Positions 29,475 through 38,500 of a stretch of 64,000 nt of DNA are shown here, one piece after another. The stretch's first letter is position 1. The number at the start of each line of letters is the position of its first letter. The translations under genes and the position numbers were made by a program. Below the pieces are notes generated by a model. That model was given only the letters and a program-made list of their open reading frames with translations, searched no databases and was not told where the DNA came from. The stretch is from Akkermansia muciniphila (GTDB taxonomy: Bacteria > Verrucomicrobiota > Verrucomicrobiia > Verrucomicrobiales > Akkermansiaceae): positions 2,586,076-2,650,075 of the forward strand of contig NZ_CP114598.1 of NCBI RefSeq assembly GCF_030848305.1. Direction: 5' to 3'.

Positions 29475-30575
29475 TTGGCTACGCTCCCGCCCAACAAATC
29501 CGCCAATGTCCGTTCCGTGCTGGAGTATGTTCCGTACTTCAGGGATAAAATCTTTGCCGTGCATGTGGAACGCCCCCTGGTGGATTCCAGGGAATTGGTG
29601 GACGCTTTGCTGGATCTGGACGTACTGCAGGAAATAGGCGTCAGGCCCGTCCTGATTGTGGAAGGGGCGGACGCCTCCGCGCTGTACGAACACACGCGCG
29701 TCTGTGAAATGCGTTCCGCCCTGGTGGAAGCGCCGTTGAAAGGCGGCCAGCTTGTCCGGGAAAGAGTCCGGGAAATCCTGGGGCGCCACCAGATTCCCGT
29801 GGTGGCTTCCGGCCGTTCCGGCTCTTTTGACCCGGAATCCGTCCATATGGCCTTCAGCCTGGGGGCCTCCAAATACATTGCCCTGCTCAATGACCACAAG
29901 GTTCCGTCTCTGGATGGCCGCCCCATTGCCGCCATTCTGGAATCGGAAGTAGCGGGGCTGGCAGGAAACGTAACCCACCGCGAACTGCTTGACCAGGCGG
30001 CGGAAGCCTGCCGGGCGGGAATCCCCCGCGTGCATCTGCTGGACGGAAAAATGCGCGGCGTGCTGGTGGAGGAACTCTTCTCTGAAGAAGGCGTAGGCAC
30101 TATGGTCCACACGGACTCCTACCGGGAAATACGCCCGCTGAAGGAAGAAGACATTCCGGAGCTCCTCTCCATGATCGCCCGTTCCGTGGTGGATTCCAAA
30201 CTGGTCAACCGGAATTACGAAGACATCGCCGCCAGGATGGACAGTTACTACGTGCTGACCCTGGACGACAGCATCGTGGGCTGCGTTGCCGTTTATCCCT
30301 ACCCGGAACACCACAGCGCGGAACTGGGCTGCCTGTATATCAAGCACCGCCATGAAGGCCGCGGCTACGGCCGCGCATTATGTGAATTCGCCAAAAGGAA
30401 AGCGGAGGAAATGGGCATGGACTTCATCTTCGCCCTCTCCCAAAGCGCCGTCCATTACTTCCGGGACCGCATGCATTACGCGGAATTTTCCCGCGATAGC
30501 CTGCCTCCGGAACGTCTGCGCACCCTGGAACTCAGCGGTCGCAAATCCGGGGTTTTTGGCCTCAGATTGAAATAA
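29475..30575 (+). CDS. argA: N-acetylglutamate synthase-like: amino-acid-kinase fold plus GNAT domain
   Basis: 366 residues. The N-terminal 205 residues resemble the amino-acid-kinase fold of ArgA/ArgB-type proteins (VLEYVPYFRDKIFAVHVE; LLDGKMRGVLVEELFSEEGVGTMV, the classic end of that domain). The remaining residues are a GNAT domain (CLYIKHRHEGRGYGRALCEF, containing the R-x-x-G-x-G/A acetyl-CoA motif). This architecture is that of N-acetylglutamate synthase, the first enzyme of arginine synthesis. The start is TTG at 29475; no in-frame ATG lies between the secA stop and that point. It follows secA by 74 bases. Confidence 0.75.
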   Translation: MATLPPNKSANVRSVLEYVPYFRDKIFAVHVERPLVDSRELVDALLDLDVLQEIGVRPVLIVEGADASALYEHTRVCEMRSALVEAPLKGGQLVRERVREILGRHQIPVVASGRSGSFDPESVHMAFSLGASKYIALLNDHKVPSLDGRPIAAILESEVAGLAGNVTHRELLDQAAEACRAGIPRVHLLDGKMRGVLVEELFSEEGVGTMVHTDSYREIRPLKEEDIPELLSMIARSVVDSKLVNRNYEDIAARMDSYYVLTLDDSIVGCVAVYPYPEHHSAELGCLYIKHRHEGRGYGRALCEFAKRKAEEMGMDFIFALSQSAVHYFRDRMHYAEFSRDSLPPERLRTLELSGRKSGVFGLRLK

Positions 30576-30794
30576 GAAACCGGCCGCATGCCGCGCGCGC
30601 CTTTTTTGAACCTGTTTTCTCTGGAAGGAAAGTAGGCGGTGACAAGCCCATGCTCTTTTTTATGATTCAACTGCAAGACGGGAAAGAAATTTTAGAAAAT
30701 ATCCCTAACTCGCATTCATTACAGAATTGCAACAACTCTTGATATTCCAGAACCAGCGGCCAGGATGGGAATCCTGCACATCTCACCAAATAGC

Positions 30795-30826
30795 AAACCC
30801 CTTAAATCCAATGATTTAAGGGGTTT
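30795..30826 (-). terminator. Original tRNA terminator left beyond attL
   Basis: A perfect 14-bp stem (AAACCCCTTAAATC with GATTTAAGGGGTTT) and a 4-base loop, immediately 3' of the tRNA fragment at attL. It is homologous to the hairpin at 62576-62607 that now follows the intact tRNA. Confidence 0.65.
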
Positions 30827-30831
30827 TGAAA

Positions 30832-30877
30832 ATGGTAGCAGGGAGGTGATTTGAACACCCGACCAAAGGCTTATGAG
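30832..30877. repeat. attL: 46-bp copy of the tRNA 3' half
   Basis: These 46 bases are identical to 62613-62658 and correspond to the tRNA from its anticodon loop to the CCA end (minus strand). The 5' half is missing here, so this copy is the displaced host end left by integration. Homology continues to the left with a few mismatches through the terminator. Confidence 0.9.
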
Positions 30878-30929
30878 GTCTTTTTCCTTCTACTCATTAT
30901 CAATTAGTTATGCGTTTTGTATTTTATTA

Positions 30930-30945
30930 GTGCATTATAGTGCAT
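30930..30945. repeat. Left GTGCAT-N4-GTGCAT pair, candidate integrase arm site
   Basis: Two GTGCAT hexamers separated by TATA, 10 bp apart (one helical turn), 52 bases inside the attL core. The same arrangement recurs at 62488-62503 on the other side of the core in the circular phage. It could bind integrase arms or an excisionase. Confidence 0.4.
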
Positions 30946-30968
30946 AGTTTATAAATATGCTTTGTTTG

Positions 30969-31023
30969 TGGCAATGTTGGCAATGTGTATGCTACTACGC
31001 TATACGCGCGCACAAGCGCGCAC
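30969..31023. repeat. Short tandem repeats near the left prophage end
   Basis: Two perfect TGGCAATGT units in tandem (30969-30986) and two GCGCGCAC units 10 bp apart (31006-31013 and 31016-31023). They lie in the roughly 400-base stretch between attL and the first prophage gene, which contains no gene I can support. Confidence 0.45.
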
Positions 31024-31275
31024 GAGAAGCCTTATTTAGTCCTCTTACATTCCCATGATGGCCTGATCCAACCCCGGAAGGGGGGTAAGGAATCTCTTTG
31101 CCTGGGGCCGTTCCGATCGGTGCTTGGATGACTGGCGGGGGTATTTTTCTGAAAGTGGAACGGAGTTTTTACGGAACGCAACGCCGTTATTATTAGCATG
31201 TTGTAATATAAAAATCCAGCGGAAAACGGAACAGACAGAAAGAGAAAGCGGGGAATAAGGAAAAGGAAAAATAGC

Positions 31276-31857
31276 ATGCCAAGACGACCAACGGAAGACA
31301 GTTTGAAAGTGCGGGCTCTGGCGAAAGCTCACGGCAAAACGGAGCGCTGGGCCCGGAAACAGCGGGAAAAGAACACGCCCATGTGGCAAGAATTCTGTGA
31401 AGGGAAACAGGTGGTCAGCCCGGCAAAACGGGAAGACGCCCAGGAAAGAACGGATCTGGAAAAAGCAGAACTGATTTGCACGGAAGCCTGGGCCGCATGG
31501 CAAGGAATGAACGGATTGCTGAACGCGGCCCTGAAAGATCCCGGCAAGCAGGATATTATTCCGTCCCTAGCCCGCGCCACCAGGGAATCCCGGAAACAAT
31601 GGGAAGATGCCACCAAGCACCGGGAAGCGCTATTGCGTGCGGCGGGATTATGGATCCCGGTGGAACGGGTCATGGCAATCCGCACACACTTGAAACCTCT
31701 TGGATCCGTCATTGAAAAGCTGGAAGTGAACATTGCGGGCCGCCTGTCTCCGGAAAACCGGCATGAATTTTATCAAGCCTTTGAAACCGCCATGCCGGAA
31801 TGGAACACGGGAATCCGAAAAATGGATGAATATATCACAAGCCTGTTGCCATGCTAG
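31276..31857 (+). CDS. Putative terminase small subunit
   Basis: 193 residues, the first rightward gene of the prophage, with its last 7 bases overlapping the start of the terminase large subunit. The N-terminus is basic and may form an HTH (SLKVRALAKAHGKTERWARK); the middle is helical. The call rests mainly on position, size and a DNA-binding-like N-terminus, as in phage Nu1/small terminases that recognise the packaging site. Confidence 0.6.
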   Translation: MPRRPTEDSLKVRALAKAHGKTERWARKQREKNTPMWQEFCEGKQVVSPAKREDAQERTDLEKAELICTEAWAAWQGMNGLLNAALKDPGKQDIIPSLARATRESRKQWEDATKHREALLRAAGLWIPVERVMAIRTHLKPLGSVIEKLEVNIAGRLSPENRHEFYQAFETAMPEWNTGIRKMDEYITSLLPC

Positions 31858-33575
31858 AAGATCTCCTATTTCAGCCACGGGGAAGTGTAGTGGAATGGGT
31901 AGAACGGGAATTGAGGCTGCCGCGGGAAACCTCCCCCAATGCGCCGGGCCCCGTGTCCCTGGATCGTCAGCCTTACATGCGGGAACCGCTGGAATGCCTA
32001 CGTAATACCCGAATTGAACACTTGTATCTGGTTTGGGCAGCCCAAACCGGAAAAACAACGCTGGATCTCCTGGCCCTTGCCTATTTATTGGAACACGATC
32101 CCATGCCCTTGCTATGGGCCCTCCCATCCGATAATCTGGCCGCGCCCTTTTCCCGCAACCGCCTTCAGCCGTTTCTGAAAGCAAATCCCTGCCTGTCCCG
32201 GCATATCCTCCGGAATCCCGCATCTTTTGCCCCGCTGGAAATGACGCTGGACAATATGCCGATCTACATGACCGGCGTGACCAGCCCGGCCCGTCTGTCA
32301 TCCCGGCCCATTGCTTACGTTATCCAGGACGAAGAAGCGAAATTTGAACATATCAACAAAAAGGAAGCGCATCCGTCCGCCCTGATCGAAGAACGTACAA
32401 AAGCCTTTCCCCGGCGGTTGATCATCCATAGCAGTACACCGAACGTTGAAGATGAACCCTACTGGCAGGGCTACAGCCTGACGGATTGCCGGGAATACTT
32501 CATGCCCTGTCCCCATTGCGGGATGTGGATCCGGTTTGAATTCAGCCGGACAACGCTGGTTTGGGACGGAGACAGCCTAGAAGAGATTGAAGCCAGCGCC
32601 CGCTATGTCTGCCCGGATTGTTCACGGCCCATTTATGACGCACAAAAAATAGACATGATGCAGGCGGGCGAATGGAGGGCCACCAATGAAGCCGCGCATC
32701 CGTCCCGGCGCGGGTATCATTTGAATTCGCTTTATTCCCCTTTCGTCTCCTTTGGTCAGTTTGCCCGTAAATTCGTAGAAAGTTCCCGCGCCCTTCTGGC
32801 GCAAATGGAATTGCAGAACTTCCGGAATTCCTGGGAAGCCCTGCCTTACTCAAAATATCAGGTTAAAGTGAAAGATCAGGCTGTGGAAGCCCTGAAAACT
32901 ACCGCGTACCGTCGGGGAGAAATGCCCCCCGTGGAACCGCTGTACCTGGTGGCCGGCTATGATCCGGGGGAACTACAAACGCATTGGGTTGTTTGCGCCG
33001 TGTCAGCCGGCGGGGAATTATGGGTTATCGACTGGGGAACCATCCTAAGTTTCCGGACGGAGGGAGGCCGGAAAGGCGTTGCCGCCCATTTCCCCGGATT
33101 GCAGTATCAGGCCGGGGATCAGATCTTTCAGCCGGCGCTGGGATTAGTAGATTCCGGCTGGAGCGCGGAAGCGACCTATACGGAATGCGCCCTGATGCCC
33201 GGCCAGCTTTATCCAACAAAAGGATCCGCCGCGGGTTTTGGCGTCTGGAATCGCACGGATTTGAAAACGCATCCGGGCCTTGAACTGTACACCTATCAGG
33301 ACCGGGCCGCAAAAATCGAACTATACGCCGAACGCATTGCACACGGACGCGGCCCTGGGCTGCACCTTCCGGGGAACGCGGATCTGGATCTGATCAGGGG
33401 ATTGAGCGGGCAAGTACTAGAAGAGAAACCCGGCAGCCCCAGCCAATGGAAGAAAATTGCCGGAGACCACTATGGCGACTGCGTGAAGCTCTGCATGTTT
33501 TCCTGGTGGGTCCTGAAATCATCCGTCCCGGATCCCGAACCGGAAGAAGAGAGAGAAAGAGACGGCGGGGAATAA
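31851..33575 (+). CDS. Phage terminase large subunit, GpA family
   Basis: 574 residues. Walker-A-like WAAQTGKTTLD at about 62-72, Walker-B-like IAYVIQDEEAKF at about 154-165, a Cys4 ribbon (CPHC near 215 and CPDC near 250), and a nuclease-like start LVAGYDPGELQTHW near 366. This is the lambda gpA-type packaging motor, which cuts concatemers and pumps DNA into the prohead. Translation is coupled to the preceding gene by overlap. The gene ends with an RERDGGE coding motif that recurs at other gene ends here. Confidence 0.88.
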   Translation: MLEDLLFQPRGSVVEWVERELRLPRETSPNAPGPVSLDRQPYMREPLECLRNTRIEHLYLVWAAQTGKTTLDLLALAYLLEHDPMPLLWALPSDNLAAPFSRNRLQPFLKANPCLSRHILRNPASFAPLEMTLDNMPIYMTGVTSPARLSSRPIAYVIQDEEAKFEHINKKEAHPSALIEERTKAFPRRLIIHSSTPNVEDEPYWQGYSLTDCREYFMPCPHCGMWIRFEFSRTTLVWDGDSLEEIEASARYVCPDCSRPIYDAQKIDMMQAGEWRATNEAAHPSRRGYHLNSLYSPFVSFGQFARKFVESSRALLAQMELQNFRNSWEALPYSKYQVKVKDQAVEALKTTAYRRGEMPPVEPLYLVAGYDPGELQTHWVVCAVSAGGELWVIDWGTILSFRTEGGRKGVAAHFPGLQYQAGDQIFQPALGLVDSGWSAEATYTECALMPGQLYPTKGSAAGFGVWNRTDLKTHPGLELYTYQDRAAKIELYAERIAHGRGPGLHLPGNADLDLIRGLSGQVLEEKPGSPSQWKKIAGDHYGDCVKLCMFSWWVLKSSVPDPEPEEERERDGGE

Positions 33576-33578
33576 GGT

Positions 33579-33857
33579 ATGAGCGGATTTTCTCAAGAAA
33601 GTTTAGATGCCCTGGCGGAGACTTACAGCCTCCAGGAACTCAAGGCCAAAAGAAAGGAAGTAGCGGACAAGCTACTTGAACTTGACATGATCACATCCGC
33701 CAGCGGGGGCGGCGGCAGTAGCTACAGCCGGCAACAACGCATGGACGCGGAAAGCCTACTGGCCGCCCTGAACATGGCGATCAAGGCGAAGACGGGGCAA
33801 TCTCCGAATCCGGGACAAAGCGTTACTATTGTGGGATTTAAGAATACAGATTATTGA
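33579..33857 (+). CDS. gpW-like head-tail joining protein
   Basis: 92 residues, located between the large terminase and portal exactly where gpW-type proteins sit in lambda-like phages. Two helices (SLDALAETYSLQELKAKRKEVADKL is reported here only by its ends, residues 6-30) and a Gly/Ser linker (SGGGGSSYS) precede a third helix. Residue positions: first helical pair 5-40, linker 42-50, last helix 55-75. The start ATG lies 3 bases after the terminase stop. Confidence 0.55.
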   Translation: MSGFSQESLDALAETYSLQELKAKRKEVADKLLELDMITSASGGGGSSYSRQQRMDAESLLAALNMAIKAKTGQSPNPGQSVTIVGFKNTDY

Positions 33858-33858
33858 C

Positions 33859-35436
33859 ATGAAACGACGCAAGAGAAAATACAAGTTACGCATGAACAAG
33901 GCAGATTTGGGCTCCATGCCGGAGGCCCTGAACCAGCCCCGCACCCTACCCCCTCAAATGTTCGGAGGCATCCAGGGCGCCCTGCCCTGGGCTAACGGCA
34001 TGTTGTACTGGCCCACGCTGGATGACGCCGCGGAAATGGATGATTATGACCGGGCCGCCGTCATGCGGGCCGCCCGTTACCTGTACAAAAATTCAGGAGT
34101 AATCCGGAAAGCAGTCCGGGACATTTGGCTATTGCAGGGCTGCCTGATGCCTATTCCTACGACGCAAGATCGGGACTGGAACCGGAAAGCCCGCGCGGCC
34201 TTTCTGGCGCGGGTGGCCAGCCCCGCCGCTTTTGACGTTACGGGAAAATTATCCTGGAAAACCATGCAGGCATGGGCCGAAAGGAAAACCAGCATTGACG
34301 GCGATTGCCTGTGCGTTCTGGCCCGCGGCCTGGACGGCGGGGGAATGGTGGCCTGGTACAGCGCGCCGAAGATAATCACCCCGCCGGGACTGGGTAAAGA
34401 AGACGGCTGGAACCAGGGAGTGAAAACAAACGCACAGGGGCGCCCGGTTGCTTATGGACTGGAAACGGCGCCGGGCCGCTGTATCGTCATCCCCGCCGGC
34501 TGTGCCATCCTGTACCAGCGGGATCCGGATCCGGCGGTTCCACGCGGGGAATCAGATCTAATCCACGCCATCCGGCACGGGGTGGATATTGCGGAAATAC
34601 ATGGCTTTACAAAAGCAAGCGTGAAACTGTCCGCCGCCGTGGGATTTGTCGAAACGAAAACGGAGGCAGACAAGGCCCCCGGAATGGCCGCCGCCATTGG
34701 GGGCAAAAAGAACCCGGGCTGTGACGAAAAGCCGGAAAATCCGGCGCAATCCTTTGAAGTCGTCACCGGCGGCGGGGCCCGTGTAGTCAGCCTTGCCCCA
34801 GGGCGGGATCTGAAAGCCATTTATGACCAGCGGCCATCCCCCAACGTAGCCGCCTTCATCCGCGATTTGCTTGCGGAAATCGCCTACGGCGTGGGACTGG
34901 ACGCAGAAGTCCTCTATGACATCAACACGTTAGGAAGCGCGGCGGCCCGGCTGATCCTGTCAAAATTGCGGCGCTGGATCGACGAACGGAAAGACGCGCG
35001 GGAAGTGTACATGAACCGGATTTACCGGCATATAGTAGCGCTGGAAATGGAGGCGGGGCGCCTCCCCCGCTGTAAAGATCCCGCCTGGGAAAACGTGTCC
35101 TGGGTGGGTCAGCGTGATTTGACGATTGATTTAGGCCGTGAAGGGGGCCTGGCAATCAATCTGATCCGGGAAGGACTGGCGGACGCGGACCGCTGGACGC
35201 TCGCCACGGAGGGCATGACCGCGGAAAGCATTTTGGACCGCCGGGCGGATTTGTTGCGCCGGGCTCATGAAATTGCCGAATCCTCCGGCATCCCCATCAC
35301 GGAACTTTTGCCTGGCGCCATCGGCTCCACACATGCGGCCCATGACGTTCACCCAGGCCCGCCTCCGGAAGACGATGAACCGGAAAATGCCGGCAACGGG
35401 GAAAAGAGCAAAAGAGACGGCGGGGAAAATATATAG
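33859..35436 (+). CDS. Phage portal protein, lambda family
   Basis: 525 residues from the ATG at 33859, which follows the previous stop by one base. The N-terminus is very basic (KRRKRKYKLR). Family features include AARYLYKNSGVIRKAVRDI early, TSIDGDCLCVL in the middle, and LIHAIRHGVDIAEIHGF followed by a helical stem region. The portal forms the dodecameric DNA gate of the capsid. The C-terminus is acidic and disordered, ending SKRDGGENI. Confidence 0.85.
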   Translation: MKRRKRKYKLRMNKADLGSMPEALNQPRTLPPQMFGGIQGALPWANGMLYWPTLDDAAEMDDYDRAAVMRAARYLYKNSGVIRKAVRDIWLLQGCLMPIPTTQDRDWNRKARAAFLARVASPAAFDVTGKLSWKTMQAWAERKTSIDGDCLCVLARGLDGGGMVAWYSAPKIITPPGLGKEDGWNQGVKTNAQGRPVAYGLETAPGRCIVIPAGCAILYQRDPDPAVPRGESDLIHAIRHGVDIAEIHGFTKASVKLSAAVGFVETKTEADKAPGMAAAIGGKKNPGCDEKPENPAQSFEVVTGGGARVVSLAPGRDLKAIYDQRPSPNVAAFIRDLLAEIAYGVGLDAEVLYDINTLGSAAARLILSKLRRWIDERKDAREVYMNRIYRHIVALEMEAGRLPRCKDPAWENVSWVGQRDLTIDLGREGGLAINLIREGLADADRWTLATEGMTAESILDRRADLLRRAHEIAESSGIPITELLPGAIGSTHAAHDVHPGPPPEDDEPENAGNGEKSKRDGGENI

Positions 35437-35454
35437 GGAAACCTGTATTATATC

Positions 35455-36588
35455 ATGAATAGAAAAAAAACATACCAGTTGCCCATGCTGACCATGCAAG
35501 CCGGAACCTCCGGCGCCGTGGCGGTAGTGGACGTTACCGGGGTTATTGGGTGGGATGACGCCCAATGCCTTGAATTTGCCGATAAGCTGAAAGCCGCCGC
35601 CAATCAGGGCGCGTCCAGCATCACCTTGCGCGTCAACTCGCCCGGCGGGGACGTTTTTTCCGCGTTGAGCATGTATGATGCCATCCGGTCATGCAAGATG
35701 CCTGTCCGAGCAGAAGTCCATGGCCTGGCCGCCAGCGCGGCAAGCCTGTTGTGCATGGCCGCCGATACGGTAGCCATGAGCGAAAGCGCTAAATTCATGG
35801 TGCATCAGCCCTATGCGGGCGTTTGGGGGAACCCGGATGAAATCATGAATTATGCGGCCATGCTGATCAAGGAACGGGAAAAAATGTTCGGCATTTACGG
35901 CGAAAAATGCGGGAAATCCTGGGAACAGGTCAGCAATGACCACAAGGCAAGCGTCTATTACAGCGCAGCGGAAGCCATAGCTTACGGCTTTGTGGATGAA
36001 GTCATCCATGACGACGAAAGCGCCGGAAACGGTGAGGATGAAGAAGAAAACGCCGGAGACGAAGACGACGAATCCACATCCACCGCGGAAACCGGCAACA
36101 ATGACGAAGAAAACGACGAAAGCCCTACAGGGGAAGAAGGGGAAGACGAAGACGAGGAAACCGCCCCGGCGGCAGGCATGACCGGAAGCCGCCTGAACCT
36201 GAAAAACGCCGCGGGGGCCATCTGCATGCGTATTTTTGGCCTTACGGGATCCGGGAAGAAGAAGGATCCCTTGAAAGCGCTGAAAACGCAGAACAGCCGC
36301 CTAGCCGCCATGAACAAGGGCCTGAAGGCCCAAGTGGCGAAGCTGAAAGCCGCCCAGGATCAACAGGCGTCAATCACGGAACAACTGGTGGAAAAACAGG
36401 TTACGGCCAGATTGGCGGCCCTGAATATTCCCGCTTCTGATCTACCGTCAGCCACGGAAACCGAAATGACCGCCCCGGCGCAAACGGTAGCCCTGCCCGC
36501 CAGCCGGGAAGAATTCATGGCCCTGTCCGTGGATGACCGCCTTGCCGTCACATCCGCCCATCCGGAGGCCGTGAAAAAATGGCTTTGA
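35455..36588 (+). CDS. ClpP-like prohead protease fused to scaffold-like domain
   Basis: 377 residues. The first 180 form a ClpP/S49-type serine protease: VNSPGGDVFSALS at 60-72, catalytic Ser94 in GLAASAASL, and His117 in MVHQPYAG. Residues 180-235 are a very acidic linker rich in Glu/Asp, and residues about 265-320 form a predicted coiled coil (LKALKTQNSRLAAMNKGLKA). The C-terminal part resembles an internal scaffold, so this single gene probably supplies both maturation protease and scaffold for capsid assembly. Confidence 0.8.
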   Translation: MNRKKTYQLPMLTMQAGTSGAVAVVDVTGVIGWDDAQCLEFADKLKAAANQGASSITLRVNSPGGDVFSALSMYDAIRSCKMPVRAEVHGLAASAASLLCMAADTVAMSESAKFMVHQPYAGVWGNPDEIMNYAAMLIKEREKMFGIYGEKCGKSWEQVSNDHKASVYYSAAEAIAYGFVDEVIHDDESAGNGEDEEENAGDEDDESTSTAETGNNDEENDESPTGEEGEDEDEETAPAAGMTGSRLNLKNAAGAICMRIFGLTGSGKKKDPLKALKTQNSRLAAMNKGLKAQVAKLKAAQDQQASITEQLVEKQVTARLAALNIPASDLPSATETEMTAPAQTVALPASREEFMALSVDDRLAVTSAHPEAVKKWL

Positions 36589-36654
36589 GCGCGATTGAGA
36601 TTCCTACGTCCCGGCCCGTCAGACCGGTGAATCAACCAAGAAAGAAATCATACG

Positions 36655-37038
36655 ATGCCAACTCTTTACGGTACAACGCCGGAATTCGGGATCAAAAACA
36701 GCGAATCCGGGATCCTTGTCGAAAGCATGAATTTTGACGGGTCCATGGAGAAATACGAACAGAAGGATCATATGGGAAAAGTCATTGGTGTTTACATCAT
36801 TGACGAAAAATTAGGCTTCAGCATGTCCGGCGCCCTCCCCCTGGGAGGGGATTATACGCTGACCATGGGAAGCACCCTTCTTTTGAACAATACCATTCCG
36901 CCCATTTGGAACAACACGCCAAAAGCCACAACGGTATTCATCGAGACTGTCAAGCGCAGCATGACCAACACGGGCCCCGTGAAACTGGACGTAAGTGGAA
37001 CCGTTTATGCGTTCGGAAGCGCTTCTTCCGAAGAATAA
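36655..37038 (+). CDS. Probable head decoration or minor capsid protein
   Basis: 127 residues, beta-rich, placed between protease/scaffold and major capsid gene, where lambda-like phages have the decoration protein gpD. There is no clear sequence match to gpD that I can see; the call is positional. Includes MGKVIGVYIIDEKLGFSMSG and a TTVFIETVKRS strand pair. Confidence 0.4.
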   Translation: MPTLYGTTPEFGIKNSESGILVESMNFDGSMEKYEQKDHMGKVIGVYIIDEKLGFSMSGALPLGGDYTLTMGSTLLLNNTIPPIWNNTPKATTVFIETVKRSMTNTGPVKLDVSGTVYAFGSASSEE

Positions 37039-37077
37039 CAACATATTAACATTCAACTATTAGAAAACAAAAAACAT

Positions 37078-38082
37078 ATGACTATCGCCAATAAAGGAAA
37101 CAAGCCGTTTAATATGAAGGATCTGTTCCCGGTCACGAATTTGACCGATCAGAAGCCCAGCATGCACATGACGGAAAACACGAACAGCATTGCCGGCCTG
37201 GGCTGGAAAACTGTTGCAAGCAAAAGCCTTGCCGCGGTAAGCGAGGTTTTTGCCCCGCTGGACCGTTATACAACGGACTACACGGACGAAATTGTGACTT
37301 TTGGGCCAGGGCGGGCCGTCACGCTAACCATTGAAATTGCCAGGGAAGTAGGGGAAGCCCTCAAGAACCCGGAAGATTGGAACGTTTCCGCCGTCAAAAC
37401 GGATGCCGTCAGCATTGAGTGCAACCGCTACAGCCGCCCGTTCCTGGTCACGTCCTATGACATGGCCGCCGGAAGCCGCCTGGAAGGGAAGCTGAACAAG
37501 GCTATTGAAACCGTAGCCAAGGCCGTCCTGAAGGACTTGCACACGCAGATCAAGACCGCCGCGCCGGAAGTAATTTCCGGCGTGACGCTGGAAAGCTTCA
37601 CGCCGGAATACGTGGCAACCGTGCTTTCCGGACTGATCATCCCGGAAGTGTCCGCCCTGACGGTGAATCCCACCTACCACGCCAAGCTGACGCCTTATAA
37701 CGCGGACAGCCTGAAATTGGAAACCGGCGTGTACGGGATTGGCGGCATTTACAAGGCTACCGGCCTGGAAGCCCTGTCTGACGATAAAAAAACCATTGGA
37801 TATATGGGATATGAAAATGCCATCGGCATCATCAGCCGCCAGCCCTTGATTCCCACCGAAAACGGCGCCATTTTCGTTTCCGAACTGGGCAGCGTCGGAG
37901 GCATCAAGCTTTACCTGAAACAATGGGTTGTGCCTGGGATGGAAGGGGTTATGCACTCCGTAGAAGCCGCCGTGGGAACCGTTGTGGCCCTGCCGGAAAA
38001 TCTGCGGTTGTTGAGTACCGCCGCCGCGGCATCCGGAACCGCGTCCGAAAAAGACGCCGGAGAAGAAGACCCCGCGGCATAA
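37078..38082 (+). CDS. Major capsid protein (probable)
   Basis: 334 residues, following the protease/scaffold and decoration-like genes. Size and position fit a HK97-fold or lambda gpE-like capsid subunit, and the sequence has the alternating helix/strand pattern expected, with a Gly/Ala-rich, acidic C-terminus (EKDAGEEDPAA). No specific capsid family motif is recognised. It is preceded by an AT-rich gap of 39 bases. Confidence 0.65.
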   Translation: MTIANKGNKPFNMKDLFPVTNLTDQKPSMHMTENTNSIAGLGWKTVASKSLAAVSEVFAPLDRYTTDYTDEIVTFGPGRAVTLTIEIAREVGEALKNPEDWNVSAVKTDAVSIECNRYSRPFLVTSYDMAAGSRLEGKLNKAIETVAKAVLKDLHTQIKTAAPEVISGVTLESFTPEYVATVLSGLIIPEVSALTVNPTYHAKLTPYNADSLKLETGVYGIGGIYKATGLEALSDDKKTIGYMGYENAIGIISRQPLIPTENGAIFVSELGSVGGIKLYLKQWVVPGMEGVMHSVEAAVGTVVALPENLRLLSTAAAASGTASEKDAGEEDPAA

Positions 38083-38167
38083 CCTGTCCGGTATTTGTTG
38101 AACTATGGGCCGCCGTCGGAACCGTGCAAACGTCCGGGCGGCGGCCCTTTTTCCGAAATTATCATCA

Positions 38168-38500
38168 ATGAGTGTACGTGAGTTATTAACCGCCGGCGGG
38201 AATGACATGATCCGGGAATTGGGGGAACGTGTACGGCTGTTGCGCAAAGGGAACGTGTATGCGGATTGTTACGCCGTTGTTTCCCCCGCCGCCGTGGGGT
38301 ACACCGTGGAAATTGGAGGCGCGGAAAAACAGGTTACGGCACATTGCATGTTGAGAGCCCATGACCTTCCCAAGCTTCCGCGGGCCGGGGACCGCCTCAC
38401 CGTTTCCGCCCCGCTGGGGGATCAGCCGGTCATATATTATATTACCACGGTAACGAGCGGCAACACGGATCCTATGATCCACATGGATCTTGCATCATGA
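38168..38500 (+). CDS. Probable head-tail connector protein
   Basis: 110 residues from the ATG at 38168 (an open frame starts at 38105). Beta-rich C-terminal half (DRLTVSAPLGDQPVIYYITTV) typical of small neck or stopper proteins. It overlaps the next gene by 4 bases (ATGA), which indicates coupled translation. Assigned by position. Confidence 0.45.
   Translation: MSVRELLTAGGNDMIRELGERVRLLRKGNVYADCYAVVSPAAVGYTVEIGGAEKQVTAHCMLRAHDLPKLPRAGDRLTVSAPLGDQPVIYYITTVTSGNTDPMIHMDLAS

Noticed and set aside
30884..31275. CRISPR-like array near the left prophage end
   Set aside because: Only two-copy tandem repeats of 8-9 bases occur; no spacer-repeat periodicity.
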